From Bolinopsis microptera (taxonomy: Eukaryota > Ctenophora > Tentaculata > Lobata > Bolinopsidae), in the NCBI RefSeq assembly GCF_026151205.1, contig NC_087073.1, forward strand, positions 5,293,001 through 5,357,000: a stretch of 64,000 bases of DNA, in the 5' to 3' direction. The translations under genes and the position numbers were made by a program. Positions within the stretch are counted from its first letter, which is position 1. Every line of letters starts with the position of its first letter. This document shows, piece after piece, positions 30,801 through 39,456 of this stretch. The notes below the pieces were generated by a model. The model was not told the origin of the DNA. It saw only the letters and a list, made by a program, of their open reading frames with translations, and did not search any database.

Positions 30801-33761
30801 GAATAAATCACTGATCTTTCCAAAAAGGTATGACAAATTTGGTATTGTGAAAATTCTCACAGTCTCTAGAAAACAGTGACCAGTAGAACAGTACAAAAAT
30901 TTTTTAAATCCAAGCAAGTTTATTTTTATCGTGCACCCCCTAGTATCATCGCGAGGATCCCACGAGGATCGCACGAGGATCACCGCGAGGATACCTATAT
31001 GAAATTTCGACGAAATTATGGAAATCATATCCTCGTGTGCATCCTCGTTCATCGTTCATTGGGCATGGAACAGGGGTGTAAGGCAGGGGTGTGCGCCGCC
31101 GCCGCCGAGTTTTTAGCCCACGCCGCTGCGCCGAACAATTTATCGGCGGCGCAAACGGCGTGAACGTGGTATTTTTAAAATTTGAATTTTCAAAAAATTA
31201 CTCAAAAAAATTTAACGAAATTAAATTTGTGCTGATGATCGAGGCATAATTGCTGAATATAATTATAAAATCCCTCTAGCATGTCTGACGTCAAGTAGTT
31301 CGATGTAGCATATGCAATGTTTCATGAAATTGTGAATTCCTGTCATACGATCAACGATGAATTGAAGTGAAATTTGCAACTGTCTAAACCTTATTAATAC
31401 TAAGTCAATCCTTTACCTAAGCAATGAATTTCCATTTTGTCGAGTCACAACTGAAACTGCCAATTGTCCACAGGCCACGCCGCCGATGCTAATTTTGGCC
31501 ACGCCGCCGCCGATTTTAGTAGAACACGGCGGCGCACACCACTGGTGTAGTAAGGATGTTATTACGGTAAATTTTGATTTGATCATTTGATTTTTGGGAA
31601 AACAATAAAAAATTTGTAGACCATCTACCAATGTTGAATTTTGTACGTGTGGTTCAGATAGAAATCTAGAGATGAATCAGGATTCAGGTGGACCTTAAAG
31701 TAGAGCTTCTTCTGTAAAGGGTGCGCGTCAATGCGTGATGACCATCCTTCTTTAATAATCTTGTCTATTATAAAATCTTTGTTCTTGTCAGATCTTCTTT
31801 CATATAAGACGTTGTATTCTCGTGATTCGTTGTAAACTAGCAAGCGCCCTGGCTCAAACATTTTCAACATTACGCCAGATGCGTCCAACATTATTTGGAC
31901 TTTCACTATCATATCCATTCCCATGCCCATATACTTTTCTGAGACATTTTCCTCGGAAACTGTGACTGAGCCTCATAGGTAATTTTCTTTCCTGACTATT
32001 GTTATGCTGTTCATGCCTATTTCTTCGGGTTCATCTACACGTGTATCGTCCGGATAAAGCTTGACAACGCTGCAGTCTTTAATATGGTTTTCCCAATCTG
32101 TTTTCTGACAAACACTACCGCAATATCTCACTGATTGACAAGCTCCACATTTAAACAACTTTGTTCCAGTTTTTTCACAAAAGCCACAAGCTCTACCGGA
32201 ACTTTCTCCCGCCTCCTTTTTTACAGATCTCTCCTTACCATTGCTGCACTGTGCAGTGCACACGGATTTGTGCATTTTCCAGTCCTTCTTCTGGCATTTA
32301 ACGTTGCAATACCAAACTGACTTACATCCTGCACATTTTTGTAGATCCGATCCTTTTTGTCCACAGGAGCTGCACACTTTCTCAGCGTCCATAATCTACA
32401 GATTCTTGCTGCTCAAAAACATTTCACCTGTTATTTGTTTTAATAAGGAAGAATCCTCAGTTAAATAAGTTTTGAGAAATATATTCTACTACCATCTGCA
32501 TCGCATCAAATTGACATAATATTGCAATCCTACAATAAGTAACAGTCCGCGGACTTTAAAACACGTTGCGAGGTGATCAAAAATAGTGTCGCGTACCAAC
32601 GTCTTTTCAAATAATATGGTTGTCAGGCAATAGACTCAGATCAAACTCGAACAAATGAGAAGTGAGTACACATTGTGTATTTACTTGAACTCTAAGGTAT
32701 AATATTTCTAGAGCAGCTTCGTTTGGCTGACAGAGAAGCTGTCATTCTTGCACAATGGCTGATTTGATTATGATAAAAAACCAAGCTCGTGACAGAATAC
32801 CTAATTCTAAAATATTACTACGAGTCTGACGAGAGTATTAATATCTGCAGTACAGCGCCGCTTGGTTTGCAAAGAACGGCATTAATTTATGTAGAATAGC
32901 AGGATGGCTAATGGCTATGACTTGAGCTAATATAATGTGCAATAAATCCTCAAATATAAGGGTTGACCCCTTTCTCTCAGTTACTGTCTAAAGCTGAAAG
33001 TAAGCACAAGTGGGAGTGGAATTAAATGTTGCGTTAAAATTTAGTTTTACAGCTCAATATTTAGTTTTACACGTGCCGTAAATGTACAGATGTTTGCAGC
33101 AACAGATACAAACAAATTCAGATATAGATGAATGTTCAGACTTCCGCTCGACTACCTCGGTAAGAAATTATAAATACTATTCCGCTAAATATTTAAGTTT
33201 GCGAAATGTGAAATTGTACCAAATTCACCACTTGTTGAATGAGATTAATAATAATGGGTTAGCACTATAAGTTTGTTAAACTATAGTGCATTTAAAGATC
33301 ACAATTTTACCTTTGGCAAGCGGGTCATGCGTGGCGATGTGGGAAAGATGCTCTATTATAACATCTGTGTCTTTGGAGAGATTGTCTAGAACAACGTTTA
33401 GATCAGGTTGTATCCTTTCAACAGCTTCATAATCATTCAGGTTCACTGGGGTTGGGGCGGCGGTAACTGTCGTACAAAATGTATTGCCCTGAGGTGAGTT
33501 TAGTTGTGCGTTGTTACAACCCTTATCTTGGTATGGAGTATTTTCAATGTTAAAAACTGCCAATGAATCACTCCATTATTAATCATAATGGGGGTGATCG
33601 CTAGAAAAAAGGACATGTAGAAATAAGTGTTCCTGTTGTAAACTAACATTTGAGTCCAGATGTTGCAGTGCTCGTGATTTCAATTGTAGTTCAATGTCAC
33701 GTACACTCTCCTGGTTCTGACTTGATAGGATCTTTCTGATAATCTCTAGATTTGATGACAT
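18886..33761 (-). CDS. GSS: Glutathione synthetase, complete, 9 exons
   Basis: GSS makes glutathione from gamma-glutamylcysteine and glycine with ATP in the cytosol. Exons: 33761-33648, 33488-33311, 25751-25615, 25390-25261, 25104-24983, 20154-19939, 19841-19664, 19493-19279 and 19065-18886. All phases agree and sum to 1470 nt, 489 aa; the human enzyme is 474. Diagnostic parts: LSLNRHDFMY, the VEYN motif matching the metal/ATP-binding E and N of IEIN in human GSS, FVDEMEVAVLYFR, the ATP-binding glycine loop KPQREGGGNN at residues 369-378, and the C-terminal GPLIRTKGA...GGVAVGISAIDSPF. No key residue is missing. Introns 2 (7.5 kb) and 5 (4.8 kb) are swollen by transposons; intron 2 also holds a MYND gene on the same strand. 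The exon 1/2 join is the least certain: it was chosen because phase 0 on both sides fits and the join falls where human GSS aligns. Confidence 0.92.
20595..23564 (-). CDS. LINE ORF2: apurinic endonuclease plus reverse transcriptase
   Basis: A single uninterrupted 989-residue frame. The N-terminal 240 residues form an exonuclease/endonuclease/phosphatase domain (RCGTFNVRSLLNK, CFMQETFL, SGGGIAMVYRSS, LLTGDFNFH, RTSSDHFLV). The RT domain follows from about residue 480, with NYRPVSNLSAISKLLERI, LDLSAAFDTIDH, GVPQGSLLGPILF and the catalytic YADDSQLY near residue 695. The C-terminal motif WNSLPWEIRSL is standard in this clade. ORF2 makes the DNA copy by target-primed reverse transcription. It overlaps ORF1 by about 73 bases in another frame. 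The lack of stops suggests a young insertion. Confidence 0.93.
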   Translation of the reverse strand: MHGADKKRLSPEGQGPKDETRKKLRCGTFNVRSLLNKTVGVLEHLWETDCDICFMQETFLRDGDKAKLTEIKDSGWSILSDPRKHRSGGGIAMVYRSSIELKPNTKVTKFKSFQVMESLLSAESELLRLVNIYRPPYTKKARYTECDFLKEFEEYLKILCAKPGNPLLTGDFNFHVERPDEHYPKKFLDLLAQYNLRQHVPIVPTHNQGGTLDLVISTQSLESKISNFNIVQSRTSSDHFLVLFDVDTRLSKNDNGKFLSYRNFKSIDIEIFKDDLRNSNLSTIDPILTVEEATSLYNSVLTQLMDKHCPVIKKKFRKKPMPWLDLDLSLLRQKRRAAERAWRKGKGTRKDYIDLRDRFVSLEFVKRCSYNKESLRASSGDSKALYKKLNRLLGNETQDLPKHQDPVKLSEDFKDFFAEKVNKIRKDIELDASKNVPEETLALSSEPDYVSTLHTFSPISAEDLRKLVKMMSNKFCCLDPIPSFLLKSCVDELTPVLLHILNTSTETGSFPSQMKKAVIKPTLKKENADVDSLSNYRPVSNLSAISKLLERIVLNQLNDHLDTNNLHCPVQSGYRPQHSCETLLVRMTDDINKEIQAGNIVAVVLLDLSAAFDTIDHEILLEKLFKHYGVTGKALQWMRSYLESRYFCVKIGDTISSLLELLFGVPQGSLLGPILFILYIKDLQNIAAKFGLDIQLYADDSQLYISFHPSFPSELADVKDRINRCLSEIKHWMVGNFMKLNESKTELLVLGKSKVLKDCKMEVTIQFGNTTITPTECKGDSWKSLGVKFDKSLTMERQINSVKQKCSWTMMNLRTIGRYLDEGVKLMMVTQLVISKLDYCNSLYMNLPKTRLNKLRSTLNGAIRFIYNIKDRSEDLLPYYKRAHILPLDQRIFFKVCLLTYKAVHGIAPAYIQNLVVIENPLTIASTRSKVEGDCYRLKTPKTTNSKIDQRRFTNYAPTAWNSLPWEIRSLRNVDSFKGTLKHYLYDRM
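23492..24723 (-). CDS. LINE ORF1, gag-like with zinc knuckles, one frameshift
   Basis: The first segment (24723-23995) has a helical N-terminus (MDDLKKLEEELDLINEK) and an RRM-like part. The second (from about 24090 to 23492) continues in a shifted frame, with TNNIDIHLDSDSKEKILDELL before NTGMKDANVK, so one base is gained or lost between about 24079 and 24110. The second segment has zinc knuckles (CYHCQQFGHMAKSQYC, CFYCAGAHTSKDC, and a third cysteine-rich CSNC...C). This is the layout of jockey/CR1 ORF1 nucleic-acid-binding proteins. Coordinates span both pieces. Confidence 0.8.
26515..26565. repeat. Subterminal hairpin of the pogo element
   Basis: Arms ggcggcaagaaattaaggcg (from 26515) and its exact complement (to 26565) are separated by about 7 bases. 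The units match the repeats just inside the right end (30566-30630). Probably transposase-binding repeats. Confidence 0.75.
26744..27325 (-). CDS. HIRAN-domain protein encoded by the pogo-like transposon
   Basis: A 193-residue intact ORF. Residues about 18-125 read as a HIRAN domain: FVMGVRGYHFY, then LSFEKEDNNPYDSFAVAV, then VGHVPIEISRIVYF and a C-terminal strand VKCSVTASW. HIRAN domains bind DNA ends or damaged DNA in HLTF/Rad5-like helicases. Here it stands alone with an acidic C-terminus (DSDEEGEDEN). It lies between the left inverted repeat and the transposase, divergent from it, so the 1.2 kb between them may act as a shared promoter. A role in transposition or host repair is inference. 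Two start codons are possible (residues 1 and 7). Confidence 0.82.
   Translation of the reverse strand: MYKGITMCTTTVTIDIPETSFVMGVRGYHFYQKDWTKPSKDDTLSFEKEDNNPYDSFAVAVKAKFPHKLVPITVGHVPIEISRIVYFSIGHGCSYKVKVLEEKPARSPLTQGGLEVKCSVTASWTNEKGITLLKKLVDEKYSFDKRLEDESADIIKKLFPDTTEQDDDDYLGYGLQLLEIYDSDEEGEDENIN
27688..27762 (+). repeat. Three-copy tandem repeat, atttgcttaagtactca
   Basis: The phrase atttgcttaagtactca is repeated three times in tandem between the HIRAN and transposase ORFs of the pogo-like element, in the presumed shared promoter region. Confidence 0.7.
27984..28159. mobile_element. Small MITE inside the pogo-like element
   Basis: The ends ctacaacaagcggtgt and acaccgcttgttgcag are inverted with one mismatch. 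The inside has repeated ccgctaaaccgcta phrases. A run of G precedes the left end. About 176 bases, non-coding. It lies between the HIRAN and transposase ORFs, so it came after them or is an internal pogo sequence. Superfamily undetermined. Confidence 0.6.
28559..30058 (+). pseudogene. Pogo/Tigger-like transposase with one in-frame stop
   Basis: One continuous frame of 500 codons is broken only by a TAA at 29210-29212 (after EETK). Residues about 60-160 form the helix-turn-helix DNA-binding part (YTPKEKATIARYA, then VRRWKREY and GKRGRPTSLP). The catalytic acidic residues are D in ITLDQTP, D in VVIWDDFSAH and D in LLSPLDLTVNK, with 117 residues between the first two and 36 from the second to the third, i.e. 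DD35D. This matches pogo-type DDD transposases. The single stop suggests recent inactivation, or an assembly or sequencing error. The protein would cut and paste the element at TA sites. Confidence 0.85.
31084..31544. mobile_element. hAT-like MITE, GC-rich ends
   Basis: It begins caggggtgtgcgccgccg and ends cggcggcgcacaccactg, inverted. The flanking octamers are gtgtaagg and gtgtagta, a degraded 8-bp duplication. CAGxGGTG-type termini with 8-bp duplications are typical of hAT elements. It is 461 bases and non-coding. It abuts the inverted-repeat element on one side and lies about 80 bases from the MYND gene stop. Confidence 0.72.
31625..32392 (-). CDS. Double-MYND zinc-finger protein with in-frame TGA, nested in GSS intron 2
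   Basis: From the ATG at 32392, residues 7-45 and about 70-108 form two MYND fingers (CSSCGQKGSDLQKCAGC...YCNVKCQKKDWKMHKSVC; CGFCEKTGTKLFKCGAC...YCGSVCQKTDWENHIKDC), which bind proline-rich partner peptides. A TGA at codon 140 (31973-31975) ends this ORF. The same frame then stays open for 116 codons to 31625, with coding-like text (LYFKVHLNPDSSLDFYLNH). Either the protein is the short 139-residue form, or TGA is read through, or the gene is decaying. No SET or other domain is recognised. It is intronless and on the same strand as its host gene, so it may be a retrocopy. Confidence 0.7.
32470..33310. other. Rest of GSS intron 2
   Basis: AT-rich, with no repeat or gene I can support. It lies between the MYND gene's 5' side and GSS exon 2. 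Confidence 0.4.
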
Positions 33762-34551
33762 CACCTGAGACTTTAGTAGTGAAGGACGATATTTATCATG
33801 ATGTTTATATGATTACCTCATTACCAGTATTTCAATAAAGCAACGCATAAATTTTTTGTTAATTTCATTGTTGGTCTGACATTAAAAACAACATCTGTGG
33901 TTGAACGACAGGAAGGAAGTATGGAAGTTAATCTTACAAAATATCAATGCAGCACAGTATCTGTCTTTTGGACTAGCTATATAATAAGTTTTACCTTATC
34001 AGCATTTTAATCGTGTCATAAATTAACCTGAAGAAATTAACCTAAAGTATGGAAGATAATCAACGTTAAGAACGAAAAATTTAGTCTACCATAAATTTAG
34101 TCAAACTTTTGACTAAAATTGTTGTAAACTAAATTTCATGAGACTAAATTTTTCGGCGACTAATTTTAAAGGATACAAGAATTTCAGTAGAGCATATATG
34201 ATATGAATATTATTGAGCTTACATTGTTTATAATTAATATAATGACATCACCGTTTTTTAGTTGAAAACTAAGAAAGCCTGTTGTGAAACTACGAAGCAC
34301 AAAACTGTACAAAAGTACTTTAAAGGTTAGAGCTCCTCTTCGACAAAACATGTTTAATCGATCCATCCCAACAAGCTCGAAATCTTTGTAGACTATAAAT
34401 TTGTGAATTATGACAGCATTTTAATCATGTCATACTCTAATTAACCTAAACCCGAATGTTCTTTAGGTGTGGCAAAGCTATAACATAGTATGATGAATAA
34501 ATATCAAATAAATAAATAAATATCAAATAACACAATTAGAAAAGATAAGTC

Positions 34552-35073
34552 CTACAATCGTCGCAGTCGCCTCTTCTTCTCAGCAGTTGAAAGTGGTGTC
34601 ATACATTTAGGAACTTCCACAACCACAGTACTCGATAATGGTGATGTAAGGGAACAGCTGTTTCTGCGTCTGATAGCGTTTCGTTCTCCCGCAGAGAGTC
34701 GAGTAGGAACAGGGGTTCTAAAGCAGTATTTTGGGGAAGGAGACTCGCTGTTCGAGGAGGAGTTAACTTCACGTAGGGGTCCAACAGATATACGATCAGG
34801 TGAAGGGGTTGAGCTGAGGTTCTCCTGGTCCTCCCGTCTGCCTCTCAGATAAGATGATATCTGGTTAGATATGAGGGTGGTCCGTAGTGAGCGGAGAGAA
34901 GAAGAGGAGTTGGTAAAGTTGATAAGATCAACAGTAGACAGGTAAGTAAGAAGCATTGTTATCAGCTCTACAGGTAAAGATAACAAATTGGAACTGTAGT
35001 TAACTTCAGAAGATCCAAATCTGTTGAGTCTTTTTGAAGAGTAGATCCTCAGGTTAGGTGAAATTCTAGTCAT
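34552..35073 (-). CDS. Small F-box protein
   Basis: A single-exon ORF of 173 residues. Residues about 28-70 (LLSLPVELITMLLTYLSTVDLINF) are an F-box, the SKP1-binding helix bundle of SCF ubiquitin ligases. No substrate-binding WD40 or LRR domain follows. The rest is serine-rich and disordered, with RRRNSCSLTSP (a basophilic kinase or 14-3-3-type site) and a C-terminal KKRRLRRL that resembles a cyclin-docking RxL motif. The layout recalls small cell-cycle F-box regulators, but I cannot name it. A donor near the end could link further exons; none is evident. Confidence 0.65.
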   Translation of the reverse strand: MTRISPNLRIYSSKRLNRFGSSEVNYSSNLLSLPVELITMLLTYLSTVDLINFTNSSSSLRSLRTTLISNQISSYLRGRREDQENLSSTPSPDRISVGPLREVNSSSNSESPSPKYCFRTPVPTRLSAGERNAIRRRNSCSLTSPLSSTVVVEVPKCMTPLSTAEKKRRLRRL

Positions 35074-36654
35074 GGCAGTGAATTAAGCAGTTGATCGAAT
35101 AAACAAGATTGTAAGAAATGTGATAACATGTTAATTGATATTAGCTATTTATATGTAAGCTGTTCTGATTAACAAGCACAAGGGTGTCAGGATGGACGGA
35201 TCGTGTATCAGTTAATACAGGCGTTATGGGGTGGCAGATCACGTGACCACCTCGGCTAATCGATCTTGACACCATCTGATCGCAGGAACGACTTGCCCAA
35301 CTTGCTTGTAGATCGCATGTTCAATAGCTCGTCATGTGATCAATAGGCTAGCTCGTCAACAAACTCATTGATTGACTGACCGGTCAAAAGGACGATGTTT
35401 TCTTATATAGCAGATACATCTATTCATTGATTGAATATGAGTGCACTAGAATAACCAATTGCCAAATACATAAAATTAGTAAAATATAAAAATGAATAAA
35501 TAGCATTAACTAGTTTCAAATAGGAAACGAAGAGGAAGACGTCAGAATAACAATACTATATTAAGAAACGTGTGTTTTTAAATTTGGAGTGTAGAGATGT
35601 CAGTGAGGATCTGTCAACCACGTTCAACGTTGAATAACGATACTGCTATTAAATTGAGGAAGCATAAAATGAAAATTAATTCCGCTTGTTAAACTAATAA
35701 GAAACCTAAATAAGTGCTGATCACTTAGCAAACTCACTAACTAGCTTCACCTTGTGACGAAATCTTTAATTTTGAAAAGTTCCTCGACGTTTCTAGAATA
35801 AACGTAAGATATTAATATGTTGAGTCAATTACTGTATTAATTATGAAAATGTTTTTACTATCATGAATGGTGCGTTTGAAATAAGCGGCATCGCTTTCAA
35901 TATGACGTCTTGAACGAGTGGTATCCCTTTGAATTCGGCAATAAATTCAGAAACATTACGGTTTTAAATGTCCCAAGCAGTTACAGGTCGTAACTATTAT
36001 AATGTTTGAAATGTAATCGATATAAATTGTGTAGACGATTAGCAATTACAGCATGTCAACACTAGGTAATTAGTTAATGTGACACATTTCCTCATAAAAC
36101 GATGGGCAGATAGTAGATACATGGTAAAGTAACAAGTTTGAGATTGTCAGCGACTGCTTGCTAGGACATACATAATCCCATGGTTTACATGATGTTATTT
36201 ATATCAAGTATTGAATACGCAATAGCAAGTCAGTTACAAGTAAATGTTCAACGATAAAAATATTATTGGGAGTAAAATATAATTATCTGTATATATATTG
36301 TACGATATCGATTCTACGAAACATGTATTCGGTGTAAAGATGAACCTAATAACATGACGATTCATGAACTTCCACGGAAGGAACTAGTTTATCTATTACA
36401 ACGATCACATACCTCTTTTTGGATTACAGGAATGTAGAAGAATCAGTTCCTAGAATTGAAACTGCCAATTTCAGGTCGCTCAATCAGAGATCATGCATTG
36501 CATTATCGCTCTTCGTGTCTTTGGGCTGACTTTATCCGACACCTAATAAGCTTACTCACATTAATTGTTATTATTCGTGTCATTCAAAATTATCGTGATC
36601 TCACAGAAATCACATCACTATTTCACTATAGTCTAAAATGATTCATAATGACTT
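35074..36654. other. Intergenic, no gene seen
   Basis: AT-rich sequence without a supported exon. Contains a CG-poor segment and an octamer GCCGTGAA at its end (36655-36662) that is the target duplication of the next element. Confidence 0.45.
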
Positions 36655-36662
36655 GCCGTGAA

Positions 36663-38050
36663 GGGTGGCAGACAACTGAACCCAATTGAACCTAGTTCCC
36701 TCGCAGTTAACAGGCACCCAATCAGCTTAATTGGGTGACCAATCAGCTTAAATACCAAAACGACAACTGAACCCAGGTCATATCACAACTGCACCCAAAT
36801 TGAAAATACGACAACTGAACCCAAGGAAATACGACAACTTTTTTAAAAATCTAGACACTTATTTTACTTCGGAGTATTCCAACAGCCATATTGTTACACA
36901 AGTGCAACCAGCCAATTACAGGAAACCGAAGGATTTGTTTTTAGCCAGTGACGGTTAAGGTAGTGTGTACCATACTTTCTTCGCCCGAGACTTTGCTGCA
37001 ATGTGCAGCTCCTCATTTTAACCCTCTGGCATTCTGACAACGTGTCCGTCTAGCTTTGACAGTTAGCATTGTAGATACGGATCTTGATGGGCGTTCTTAT
37101 AGTTCCACTGTTTCATGTCTTCCAAAGCTGATGGAACGCACCATTAGCACGGTGGATACTTGGCTCAGGTTACTTGACTCAGATCTCGTGACTCCTGATG
37201 CTTAGGGAGGGCCTGTCATGGTTCAGATCTCGTGGATCGGATCCTTTTCGGCACGCTTCGTGAACACGTAAGCTTGTAAGATCAGATCTCGCGATCGAAA
37301 GGCACCTGAGACCTTGTCATCTATTAGTACGCTTGTTATACAGATCGGATCATTACATAAGGAAGAGAGATGGTGGTCTGTGAACACAGTATCGGATCAT
37401 GGTTGTCTTCAGCAAGTACATCAGCTGACAAAGAAGAGCTCAACTACTTCTGGACACAGACGGTTTCCTCTACACCCGGAGAAAGGATCGAGATACCCCT
37501 ACTACCTCTACTTAGAGATGCCAGAATTACAGAATCAAGAAATGTCCTGCTCATGTATTCCTTGACCATGGAGATCAGTCCTTGGCCAGCGGTGCCAAAC
37601 CTCATTCCCACGACCCTGACAACTTAGTAGCTGAGAAAGCAGAGTTCAGAGCAGAATTAAAGCGGAAAGCTGCCGACCAACACCTCTCTTGCAACACAAA
37701 ACCTCCTCACCGAAGCCTAATCTACATACCCATCCGAAATCAACGTGGTACTACCTAAAATAGAATCCCTCGCCAGAATTGTCCAACGATCACGAGCAGA
37801 TAAGTCCGGATCTGCCAGCCACTCCGAAGCACCAACCTCAACAGACCGAAATTTAAATAGCACTAGAAACCAGGCAGCAGCTAAACTAGAACGGTATTTG
37901 GAAACCTGTTAAACTGTTAGTGATTTCTAGTGACTATTGGGTTCAGTTGTCGTTTCAAAGTTAATTAGGTAGTCTGATTGGGTTTATAATTATTTTCCCA
38001 AGCTACCCTGTCTAGGAAAAGTCCAAATTGGGTTCAGTTGTCCGGTAGCC
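36663..38050. mobile_element. Element with GACAACTGAACCC termini and perfect 8-bp duplication
   Basis: GCCGTGAA flanks both sides (36655-36662 and 38051-38058). The left end reads gggtggcagacaactgaacc; the right end, reverse complemented, reads ggctaccggacaactgaacc. The unit gacaactgaaccca recurs three to four times inside the left arm and at least twice inverted in the right arm. The 1388-base interior has no ORF over 85 residues and no transposase motif, so it is non-autonomous. Its terminal core (GACAACTGAACCC) parallels that of the element at 17886 (GACAATTGACCCC). Superfamily not assigned; hAT, P and Zisupton all make 8-bp duplications. Confidence 0.78.
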
Positions 38051-38058
38051 GCCGTGAA

Positions 38059-39456
38059 TAATACAATTTATTAATTATACAAAACGTATTTTTAAATTAT
38101 TGACTTGATGCTGGAGAACTGAGAAGTGCCGTTCATACGCCTTGTCGATTGTCACCAAATTTTCAGGTTAGAACCTACTGTGGTATCACGGATTCAGGTA
38201 GGGCCAAAGAGGAGTGAATTGAAACTCACTGGGGAATATTAGACTGCTGGTTATAGAGGAGGGTTGTAGATCATTGAAACTGGAAATTCCCAAGTGGTTA
38301 ACGAACATTTAAAGAGTTAAGAGCCCAAAAAACATAGTCACTTATCATTTCGGTTTAGAGGTCTTATAATTTAGAAAAATATAATGCAAGCTGGCAGTGT
38401 CGTTAATAGGTATGTAATGCATGTTGTGACTAAATGAAGGCAGAAATATTTTTGATTACGTCTACAACTTCAGAATGTCGATATTTGAAGATGTTGCGCG
38501 CGTCCGGAACGCGCAGCATCAATTCGACAAAGGACACTTTCTATACTGCAGATCGATGAAAACTAGTAATACGGATCGCAAACGTTTGCTACGTTTCATT
38601 CTCGCTTTTCTGACCAAGATCTATATTGTACGTGTACAACCCAATTATAGACAAAGCATCGACAGCTACGTTTCGAAAATAAACAAAATCATTCATATCA
38701 AATCAAGATTCACAAATTTCACAAATTAAGAATAGAGAAAATTTAGTCACAAAGTCTGTTCAGTAAACATAGCCTTATGAGGTGACAAAACATCGATATC
38801 AACATTTACAGCATCATCTGATTCAAGCGTGTTTTATCACGGTAATTAGTAAGATTCAAGGGAAATTAGTTATCACTGGTAAAACCGATCCGACAATAGA
38901 CTCGGCGACTAAATACCTACAGAAAAATGTAAAAACGTAAACGAGCCCTCATCGTACAAGACAGTTAAATATTCTACTTTTATTGTGCAGATATTTTCAT
39001 GCTTTGCGATTTTTATGCAACTCTATGCATCTCACTACTAGATTTTAATATATAAGGCGAGAATTTGGATAACAATTTTCGATCAAGCTTGAAAATAATT
39101 ATTAAGAAATCAGTACCCAACATATCTGAAACAATCACAACATCGTAAAACTAATCTCAAAACTGAAAACGTAAACACGGAATGGTTTTAAGGGCTCAAG
39201 ATAAACTTTCCCATTGCGATATTCTGTGTAAAACTTTAGCAGATATATCCTTATTTCCACAGATTATCCACAGATTTATTTGGTCAATTGTAAATATTTA
39301 TCCGTCCAATTATAATAGACTTATACACATGATGATGAAACTCGAGTTCATTAAACAAGCGCGCTAATGGTAGCAAACAGGACACAATTACACTTTAACT
39401 GGGTAAATTACACCTATATTATTCTCAACCTAAAGATTAAAATCTAATCACCGATA
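38059..39456. other. Intergenic, no gene seen
   Basis: An 84-codon plus-strand ORF at 38475-38729 has no recognisable domain and an AT-rich, basic composition; I treat it as chance. The rest is AT-rich and downstream of TRAPPC11. Confidence 0.45.

Larger units (their letters stand above)
26419..31079. mobile_element. Inverted-repeat element, split by the pogo insertion
   Basis: Arms of about 74 bases at 26419-26492 and 31006-31079 are near-perfect reverse complements (acacccctgttccatgcc on the left, ggcatggaacaggggtgt on the right). Without the insertion the element would be roughly 515 bases. The rest of its interior (30639-31005) has scattered cctcgcgagg and acgaggat motifs on both strands and no ORF. 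The pogo element landed exactly at the inner edge of the left arm. Non-autonomous foldback/MITE-like; superfamily unknown. Confidence 0.75.

Noticed and set aside
33311-33761. An independent two-exon gene upstream of the transposon cluster
   Set aside because: Its residues match the N-terminal part of glutathione synthetase, and the phase joins exactly to 25751.
36456-36641. 61-codon plus-strand ORF
   Set aside because: No homology signal and no supporting context.
37314-37627. Two overlapping ORFs inside the 36.7-38.0 kb element as a transposase remnant
   Set aside because: No DDE, helix-turn-helix or other transposase motif is visible; overlapping frames suggest chance.
38475-38729. 84-codon plus-strand ORF
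   Set aside because: No domain, no splice context, AT-driven composition.
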